A stretch of DNA of 7,410 nt from Microcaldota archaeon (GTDB lineage Archaea > Micrarchaeota > Micrarchaeia > Anstonellales > Anstonellaceae). Below the pieces are notes generated by a model, which did no database searches, had not been told where the DNA came from, and saw only the letters and a program-made list of their open reading frames with translations. The stretch lies in the NCBI GenBank assembly GCA_026396335.1, contig JAPLWZ010000009.1, positions 1 through 7,410 on the forward strand, given 5' to 3'. Positions 1 through 5,133 of this stretch are shown piece after piece; position 1 is the first letter of the stretch; each line of letters begins with the position of its first letter. The translations under genes were made by a program, and so were the position numbers.

Positions 1-1237
1 CATCGTAGAAGAACGCAAGCACCAGCCCTATTGAAGGCAGCATGAGCGCGCCTGCAATCATGCTCGTGTTCATGTATTTCATAATGGCTGCGAGCGCCGC
101 CGCCCCGCCGAAAAGGCCGGCTGTGCCGCCTGTGAGCGAGTAGCTGTTGCCTCCGGTGAATGTGTTAAGCGCACCCCTGGCAAATCTTCCTGCACCGGTA
201 TTGTAGAAACAGAATCCTCCGACACTGGTGGCAGGGGGCGACGTGCCGCTGAAGTCAGTGTAAACCGGCCCCTCAAGCACCTTGTCTATGCTGATTCTGT
301 CTGACAAATCAGTTTCCCAGTTCGGCCCGTTCTTGATGTATCTTTGGTCATCCAAGCTGGATGGCGCGCCAACTGGCAAGCAGCATATCGGCTTGCCTAT
401 GCAAGCAGTGCCGCCAAGAAGATTCTCGCTCGGGTCAAGTTCTGTCTGGTAGTGGTCGGTTGCTATTTCGCCTGCCTGTATCATCATGTACGGGTAAACG
501 AAGAACAATGCTAGTGCTATGCCTATGAGCGCATTGCCGCCCGCCCTGATTCCGAACGACCGCAAAAACACCCCTGCCGGGAAAAGTATGGTAAGCATAT
601 TGTCTTTGATGAAACAGAGGATGAACTTATGGCCGAACCATTCCACAACCGCGGCAACCATTGCCTGTATGAGCGTGCCAAGCAGGTCGAAAACCGGCCT
701 GAACATAGGCCCGAGCTGGAAGGTGAACATGAACCCCAGCTTCGCGCCCGAAGGGCGGAATTGAGGATTGATTGTCGCAAGGAAGGAGAACACCGTGCTC
801 ACAAGAAGCACTGTGGAAAAGTCTGCAACCATGGTGTTCCTGATGACTGTCGCATAAGTCCTCGCCTTGTCAATATTCGCCGAGCCGAATTCATAAAGCC
901 CGGCAAAAGCAAGCGAGAAAATGGAAAGTATTCCTATCCCTTCCACAAAGCCCCAGACTGAGCTGCGCACAAAATCATTGTATTTCTGCGAGCTTGCCAC
1001 GCCGGAAAGCGTCCAGCCGAGCGCCGCAACCATGGTGCCGAGCACCAGGCATACAAATGAAATCCCGATCAGGCCCCACACGTCAAATGTAGTATTAGAA
1101 GTGCACTGGTCCCCGTTTATCTGGGTGAATGTCTTTTCAAATCCGAAAAACGTCGCGCTGTTCGCTATCGCGCTCCCGAAAATAACGAGCGCAAGCAAGA
1201 GCGCAACCGCAAATGAGCCTTTCCGGACTTTCATCAT
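1..1237 (-). CDS. Polytopic membrane protein, paralogue 4 of a tandem family; C-terminus cut by window edge
   Basis: The reading frame is open from an ATG at 1237 to the window edge, giving 412 residues without a stop. An AGGT lies 6-9 bases upstream of the start. I do not recognise a named family. Residues 9-25 form a hydrophobic signal-like segment ending in an A-I-A site, so it is probably exported or N-out. Hydrophobic stretches lie near 55-75, 90-108, 135-150, 185-222 and 235-255, and the visible end is hydrophobic again. The family motif is FPAGVFLRSF...R-A-G-G (G222, R226, R231, G234), then P249 exactly 15 residues after G234; it has one residue fewer between the arginines than its paralogues. 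A soluble loop of about 120 residues follows, with C279, C285, C286 and C343, probably outside the cell. The gene starts 22 bases after the preceding stop, so co-transcription is likely. The role is unknown; a channel or scaffold subunit of an envelope complex is inferred from the paralogous set. Confidence 0.85.
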   Translation of the reverse strand, partial: MMKVRKGSFAVALLLALVIFGSAIANSATFFGFEKTFTQINGDQCTSNTTFDVWGLIGISFVCLVLGTMVAALGWTLSGVASSQKYNDFVRSSVWGFVEGIGILSIFSLAFAGLYEFGSANIDKARTYATVIRNTMVADFSTVLLVSTVFSFLATINPQFRPSGAKLGFMFTFQLGPMFRPVFDLLGTLIQAMVAAVVEWFGHKFILCFIKDNMLTILFPAGVFLRSFGIRAGGNALIGIALALFFVYPYMMIQAGEIATDHYQTELDPSENLLGGTACIGKPICCLPVGAPSSLDDQRYIKNGPNWETDLSDRISIDKVLEGPVYTDFSGTSPPATSVGGFCFYNTGAGRFARGALNTFTGGNSYSLTGGTAGLFGGAAALAAIMKYMNTSMIAGALMLPSIGLVLAFFYD

Positions 1238-1259
1238 GTTGATACCTTTTCGATCTTCC

Positions 1260-2609
1260 TCATATCAATCTTGACAGCACTGAAATCTCCACGTCTCCGC
1301 CTATCATGGGGGAGAAGACTTTTACTGCAGCAAGTATGGTCATGAACGCAAGGAACGGCGTGACGAGCGTGAGTATTATCAGTGTCGCAAGGGTGCCGAT
1401 GGGGCCGTGCGGAGAAAATCCGCCGCTGCCCGTTGACATGGTCACCCAGTCGCCGACCTGTTCGTACCATTTGTTGCCTTCCACCTGATCCCAGCCGTTC
1501 ACGAAGTTGCTCCGCATCAGGTCAAACTCATTCAGGTCTCCTTGCGCCTGCACATTTCCGTTCGAAGGGTCTGCGGTGCTGCAGACATCCATGTTCAGCT
1601 GGTTTTGAGAGGTAAACACAGATCCGTAATTCGGGTTCGGGTCAATCGTCCCCTGGTTGTTGCCCGGATTCAGCGGGTCGTTGAACATATTTGGCGCATT
1701 CACATTGTCATAAGTGCCGCCGAATGGCTTCCAGGTTGTTGTTTGCCCGCCGAGGAAGGAAAACAGCACAGCATCCGAAATCGCATAATACATCGGGAAT
1801 ACGACGTAAGAAACAAGCGCGATTGCAACAAGCAGCCCGCCGAGCTTTCGCGTGAAATAGAATATGCGCAGCACCAGCCCCATGGAAAGCAGTATGCCAA
1901 ACACGGGGTAATTCAAAAAGTCCAGCATCACCTGCTGCACGCGAAGCATCATCATCGCCTTTGCCGACAGGTCGAAAAGTATCATGAAATATTCCGCGCC
2001 CGCGCTCAGGCCTGCAAAAGGCGCGATAGTGAGCACAGGTCTTGACTCCTCCACATTCAGATTAACTGAAACTTGCAAGTTGCCCAATAGCCCGATCATC
2101 ATGTTGTTTGACATGTATGTGATCGAATTCAGGCGCGCCGTTTCATAGAGCATCTGCAGGTAATCTTTTGCCACAAGTATGTGGCATGGCTGCATCATGT
2201 GGTAGTTAGGTCCGCCCAGGCAGCTGGTGGTTGCAGGATTGCAGCACGGCCCTGTCTGGATATAAGTCTGCCACTGCGAGGTGCCTCCATAGATAATCCC
2301 AAACTGCATCCAGTCATCCATCACTCCCACGAGCGCGACTGCCGCCACTATAATAAGTATAGAATAGGCAGCCTGCCCCACCTCGCGCTTCACCCAAACC
2401 CGAAGCTGCTCGTTTCCGAAAAGCACCGATGCCATATAGCCCAGTGCAAGCATGAGAACCACTGTGACGATTACAATTCCCACTAGCCCCTCCCAGCCCC
2501 AAACCCACAATCCCTTGGTCGGGCCGCCGGAAGGGCCTGTGCAGCCCGAGAGCAGCACCACTAGCAAAACAGAAAGCGCGAGTGCAAATTTTGCGGTTTT
2601 ATTTTCCAT
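1260..2609 (-). CDS. Polytopic membrane protein with lipoprotein-type signal, paralogue 3 of the tandem family
   Basis: This 449-residue protein starts at ATG 2609. A TTG one codon upstream (2612) is also possible, and an AGGA lies 10 bases before the ATG. Residues 8-23 read as a lipoprotein signal ending in L-L-S-G-C, with C23 followed by a Gly/Pro/Ser linker. Helix 1 (about 41-64) is followed by the family block Y58-M-A60...E76-V77. Helix 2 then leads to a probable outer loop with C122, C123, C130 and C142. The central motif is LSMGLVLRIF..TRKLG (G244, R248, R254, G257) and P272. After it comes an outer segment of about 130 residues rich in Asn, Gly and Pro with one cysteine (C343), then a final helix. 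The C-terminal tail K-V-F-S-P-M-I-G-G-D matches the tail of the 3620-5050 gene position for position. The function is unknown. A VirB6/TrbL-like role is a possibility from topology only. Confidence 0.9.
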   Translation of the reverse strand: MENKTAKFALALSVLLVVLLSGCTGPSGGPTKGLWVWGWEGLVGIVIVTVVLMLALGYMASVLFGNEQLRVWVKREVGQAAYSILIIVAAVALVGVMDDWMQFGIIYGGTSQWQTYIQTGPCCNPATTSCLGGPNYHMMQPCHILVAKDYLQMLYETARLNSITYMSNNMMIGLLGNLQVSVNLNVEESRPVLTIAPFAGLSAGAEYFMILFDLSAKAMMMLRVQQVMLDFLNYPVFGILLSMGLVLRIFYFTRKLGGLLVAIALVSYVVFPMYYAISDAVLFSFLGGQTTTWKPFGGTYDNVNAPNMFNDPLNPGNNQGTIDPNPNYGSVFTSQNQLNMDVCSTADPSNGNVQAQGDLNEFDLMRSNFVNGWDQVEGNKWYEQVGDWVTMSTGSGGFSPHGPIGTLATLIILTLVTPFLAFMTILAAVKVFSPMIGGDVEISVLSRLI

Positions 2610-2628
2610 CAAATCATTTTCCTATCCT

Positions 2629-2649
2629 ATTGAGCCTTTCCGGCTCAAT
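2629..2649 (-). repeat. Hairpin-forming inverted repeat just upstream of the 2609 gene
   Basis: ATTGAGCC and GGCTCAAT form a perfect 8-bp stem around a 5-base loop (GGAAA in the transcript). It fills the middle of the 66-base gap between two genes of the operon and ends about five bases before the AGGA ribosome binding site. It has no T-tract on its 3' side, so an intrinsic terminator is unlikely. It could be a processing site or could tune translation of the next gene. Confidence 0.5.
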
Positions 2650-2675
2650 CATCTGATAAAATCATCCCGATTTTC

Positions 2676-3590
2676 TCATCCCATTTTCTGGCTGATGAAT
2701 TTCGTCGACCCTTTTATGAAAGCCACTGTGAGCGTGATTGAAAGCGCCGGCAGGAACAGCGACTGCAGGAGCAGGTACCCTAAGTAATGGAACGGATGAC
2801 ATATTTTGCTTGGTATGTCTATCATCCCGTTTTGCGTTATTGTCGCAGCGACATTGCCGCTGTTTCCGCCCGGAATCACTGACATGAAACTGTCGCACGT
2901 GTTGCTGTTCGGGATCGCTATCATGGCGCGCACAATGTGGTCGTGCATAACATAAGTATACGGATAAACGATGTCAAACCCTATCGCGCTTGCAATAAGG
3001 AAAGCGCCCGCGTCGCGGGTCGGCGGGAAAACGCGCAGCACCACTCCCGCAGGGAGCACAAACGGCAGCGCAATCCCGCGTATAATTTCGAGCACCACCA
3101 TTTGCGCCATAAGGCTTGCAATGAACGGTGATATGAACAGCAGCAAAAAGTCCACCACCCGCTCCACGATGATGAACATCGGGAACATCGGGATGACTAC
3201 TGCCCAGGGGCCGGGCCCCCAGCGCGCCTTCACATCGCCCATCCATTGGCTGTACAGCTTGAAGCCCTCGAGCTCCGCGATATTCGGCATTATCACATTA
3301 TTAGTAATATAGTCCAGGTATTGCCGCCCCACTTCAAACTGGTCGCGCCCGGCAAACGAATCTGCCATTTCCGCGGCAAAGCACGATGCGCCGAAAACTG
3401 AAAGGAAAATGAAAATTGAAATAACGAGCTGGTAAAGCTCGATGGAGACAAAACTCTCATACTCCTGCCGCTTGAAAAACTGCGCTGCCATCCAGAAAAG
3501 CGCGAGCATGAATATCATTAGCGCAACGGAAGTCATTACAATCGGGCCGACGAGGCCCGTTATCATGTCCGGCATTGTGCAGATGGGCAT
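2676..3590 (-). CDS. Polytopic membrane protein, shortest paralogue (2) of the tandem family
   Basis: This 304-residue protein starts at the first ATG after an in-frame TAG. Met6 and Met9 are alternative starts, and no convincing Shine-Dalgarno site is visible. Helix 1 (about 12-38) carries the family block W33-M-A35, followed 16 residues later by E51-L-Y53 and helix 2. The region 75-115 is soluble and includes a Trp/Gly/Pro-rich piece. Two further hydrophobic stretches precede the motif LPAGVVLRVFPPTRDAG (G182, R186, R192, G195) and P210. The outer loop after the motif is short (about 50 residues) with two cysteines, which could form one disulfide. A final helix ends in a short basic tail without the I-G-G signature of two paralogues. 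It may therefore be a minimal core version of the fold. It lies 29 bases downstream of the first gene's stop and 66 bases before the next start. Function unrecognised. Confidence 0.88.
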   Translation of the reverse strand: MPICTMPDMITGLVGPIVMTSVALMIFMLALFWMAAQFFKRQEYESFVSIELYQLVISIFIFLSVFGASCFAAEMADSFAGRDQFEVGRQYLDYITNNVIMPNIAELEGFKLYSQWMGDVKARWGPGPWAVVIPMFPMFIIVERVVDFLLLFISPFIASLMAQMVVLEIIRGIALPFVLPAGVVLRVFPPTRDAGAFLIASAIGFDIVYPYTYVMHDHIVRAMIAIPNSNTCDSFMSVIPGGNSGNVAATITQNGMIDIPSKICHPFHYLGYLLLQSLFLPALSITLTVAFIKGSTKFISQKMG

Positions 3591-3605
3591 ACAATCAACT
3601 TGTTT

Positions 3606-3618
3606 CTATAATTTTTTC
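3606..3618 (-). promoter_or_regulatory. Possible internal TATA-like box before the 3590 gene
   Basis: The minus strand reads GAAAAAATTATAG in the 29-base gap before the ATG at 3590. The purine/A-rich lead followed by TTATAG resembles a BRE-TATA pair. Its centre is about 18 bases from ATG 3590, a little short for a leaderless start there, but it would suit the internal Met6 or Met9 starts. The absence of a Shine-Dalgarno site for this gene is compatible with leaderless transcription. It could equally be chance A/T content. Confidence 0.25.
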
Positions 3619-3619
3619 A

Positions 3620-5050
3620 CTATGCCAACTTCGTAATTCCAAATATCCTGGGCTCGCCGCCAATCAAAAGCGCAAAGTCCTTCATCAGCGTGAGCGTGAT
3701 CACAATTTCCAAAACAATGAACAGCAAGGCAACCACTGCAAACCTGGCAGTGTCAATCAGCAGCGTTTCCACAATCATGAAAAACGCCTCGTTCGCCCTT
3801 TGCGGGGATGGCAGCACCCACAAGTCCCAAACGCTATTTGATGTTGTTACGCTTATCTTGCGCCATTCCTCTTTTCCGCTGGTGACGATTCGGCTCCAAG
3901 CTTTTGACTCCTCGGGCTGCGGAGTGGGGTTGAAATAAGCGCTCTCAAGCTTGTTCCACGTTTCAGTGCCGGAGTTTTCTATGTTTGTGTTGATGGTGGT
4001 GCTGTCCTTGCCATAGCACATGCTATACGTGGACCGGTATTCAAGGAAGTCTGTCATCGGCACAACACATACGGTTGCCACGCCGTTGCCCCTGCACTCA
4101 TTGGTGCAACAGTCATTGTTTATTGTGCACGCGGCGCCGACGCCTGCGCAGGTCGCACCAGGAGGCGTAGTGGGATTCACAATCGCCTCCCAGATCTGCT
4201 GGTTCACCAATATTGAAAGCGGGAAGACAAAGTACGCGGCAAACACGACTGCAATTATGGTCGAGCCGGTGCGCCTTGTGAAGGGCAGAGCGCGCATCAA
4301 AAGGCCGAATGGCAGGATGACTGAAATTGCCGCCTGCTCGACAAAGTTAAGAAGCAGTTTCTGCGCGGCAAACGCCGCCCAGAGCATGCCTATGAAATCC
4401 ACGATAAGCGTGTGTATGTCGTTCAGGAGCGCAAGGCTTCCGAACGGCACGGTGCTGATATCTAGCCTGAACATTTCGCCGGGAAGCGGGATTGGGAAGC
4501 TGATGCCAAGCCCCGACAGGAAGCCTAAGAATATTTCATTCAGCATGGTGGACCAGTAAGCGGTGGTGAGCTTGGAAAGCATGACGCCGTCCGTGCCTGC
4601 GAAAGGCAATGGCGGGACAGCGCTTAACAGTGCCACAAAGTCTGGCTTGCACCCAAGGAAAAAGTCCGCCTGTCCAAATGCAATGTTGCCGCCCGGCAGG
4701 CTGCCTGAGGCAGGGAAGCTGTCGCTCGCGGCGTCATATGTGCCGTGCTGCGCTTCCCACTCGGCGCAGACCTGCGAATGCGGATAGCTGGTGGACATGA
4801 AACCGCGCGTCACCATGTCAAACGGCCCGCCTGGCATGATGAGCAAGGCGGCGAGCACAAGGACGATCGCGCTCACGCCGAGCTCGTACAATTCGCTTTT
4901 AGCAAAACCCTTGACTGAGGGTATGGAAAACATCTCGCCCGCCATGTAAGAAAGCGCGATTATGGAAACCGCAAGCGAAAATGCGGCAAGGACGTTGGAC
5001 TGTGTCAGCAGCTCCTGGTATGTCAATGTGAGCAGCAGGTAATCAATCAT
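3620..5050 (-). CDS. Polytopic membrane protein with knottin-like outer loop, paralogue 1 (first gene of the probable operon)
   Basis: I place the start at ATG 5050 (476 residues). A GGTGAGG sits 5 bases upstream, and the longer TTG start at 5101 would lie inside the TATA-like element. Helix 1 (about 18-40) carries Y35-M-A37, followed by E53-L-Y55 in a basic, probably cytoplasmic turn, and then helix 2 (57-75). An outer domain of about 75 residues with two cysteines follows. After more helices comes the motif LPFGLLMRALPFTRRTG (G249, R253, R259, G262) and P277. The loop after P277 contains C301, C308, C314, C315, C319 and C328 in knottin-like spacing, then a polar stretch to about residue 405. 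The last helix ends in the tail K-D-F-A-L-L-I-G-G-E. Cysteine-rich loops outside and arginine-rich loops inside give a consistent N-out topology with roughly seven helices. Role unknown; probably a subunit of the same complex as the three genes that follow. Confidence 0.9.
   Translation of the reverse strand: MIDYLLLTLTYQELLTQSNVLAAFSLAVSIIALSYMAGEMFSIPSVKGFAKSELYELGVSAIVLVLAALLIMPGGPFDMVTRGFMSTSYPHSQVCAEWEAQHGTYDAASDSFPASGSLPGGNIAFGQADFFLGCKPDFVALLSAVPPLPFAGTDGVMLSKLTTAYWSTMLNEIFLGFLSGLGISFPIPLPGEMFRLDISTVPFGSLALLNDIHTLIVDFIGMLWAAFAAQKLLLNFVEQAAISVILPFGLLMRALPFTRRTGSTIIAVVFAAYFVFPLSILVNQQIWEAIVNPTTPPGATCAGVGAACTINNDCCTNECRGNGVATVCVVPMTDFLEYRSTYSMCYGKDSTTINTNIENSGTETWNKLESAYFNPTPQPEESKAWSRIVTSGKEEWRKISVTTSNSVWDLWVLPSPQRANEAFFMIVETLLIDTARFAVVALLFIVLEIVITLTLMKDFALLIGGEPRIFGITKLA
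4067..4150 (-). other. Knottin-like six-cysteine cluster in an outer loop
   Basis: Residues 301-328 of the 476-residue protein have the spacing C-x6-C-x5-C-C-x3-C-x8-C, with small and polar residues between. This is the order and spacing class of inhibitor-cystine-knot and Dickkopf-like small disulfide modules. It lies 24 residues after the conserved Pro of the family motif, on the side predicted to face outwards. The spacing is read directly from the translation. The fold and the three-disulfide pairing are inferred. Confidence 0.6.
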
Positions 5051-5055
5051 CAGCG

Positions 5056-5062
5056 CCTCACC
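5056..5062 (-). promoter_or_regulatory. Ribosome binding site that decides the start at 5050
   Basis: The minus strand reads GGTGAGG followed by five bases and then ATG. GGTGA is complementary to the CACCUCC-type 3' end of archaeal 16S rRNA. It supports the ATG at 5050 over the in-frame TTG at 5101. Confidence 0.7.
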
Positions 5063-5100
5063 ATTGCCAGCCCTTGCCGGCACATTGCTTTTCGGCAGCA

Positions 5101-5112
5101 ATTTATATAAAT
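5101..5112. promoter_or_regulatory. Palindromic TATA-like element between divergent genes
   Basis: The 12 bases ATTTATATAAAT are a perfect palindrome and the most A/T-rich site in the 83-base gap between the divergent genes. Read leftwards, a start about 25 bases away (near 5081) would give a leader of some 30 bases carrying the GGTGAGG site of the gene starting at 5050. Read rightwards, transcription would start near 5130-5134, at or next to the ATG at 5134, which suggests a leaderless mRNA. No clear BRE is visible on either side. A bacterial-type -10 reading cannot be fully excluded. Confidence 0.6.
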
Positions 5113-5133
5113 GTGAGAAGGCGTAACAAATCC

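Noticed and set aside
1542..2045. 167-residue plus-strand open frame rich in His and Arg
   Set aside because: It is antisense to the 2609-1260 gene. The His/Arg-rich, low-hydrophobicity composition is typical of a reverse-frame artefact.
2629..2649. Intrinsic terminator between the operon genes
   Set aside because: The stem is perfect but there is no T-tract after it on the transcript, and the next gene's ribosome binding site follows almost at once.
4020..4559. 179-residue plus-strand open frame
   Set aside because: It lies wholly antisense to a well-supported membrane protein, has no family signature, and its composition is that of a complementary-strand shadow.
5051..5101. Seventeen-residue N-terminal extension of the 476-residue protein from a TTG at 5101
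   Set aside because: It would begin inside the TATA-like palindrome, adds a non-hydrophobic Pro/Gly-rich stretch, and ignores the strong GGTGAGG before ATG 5050.
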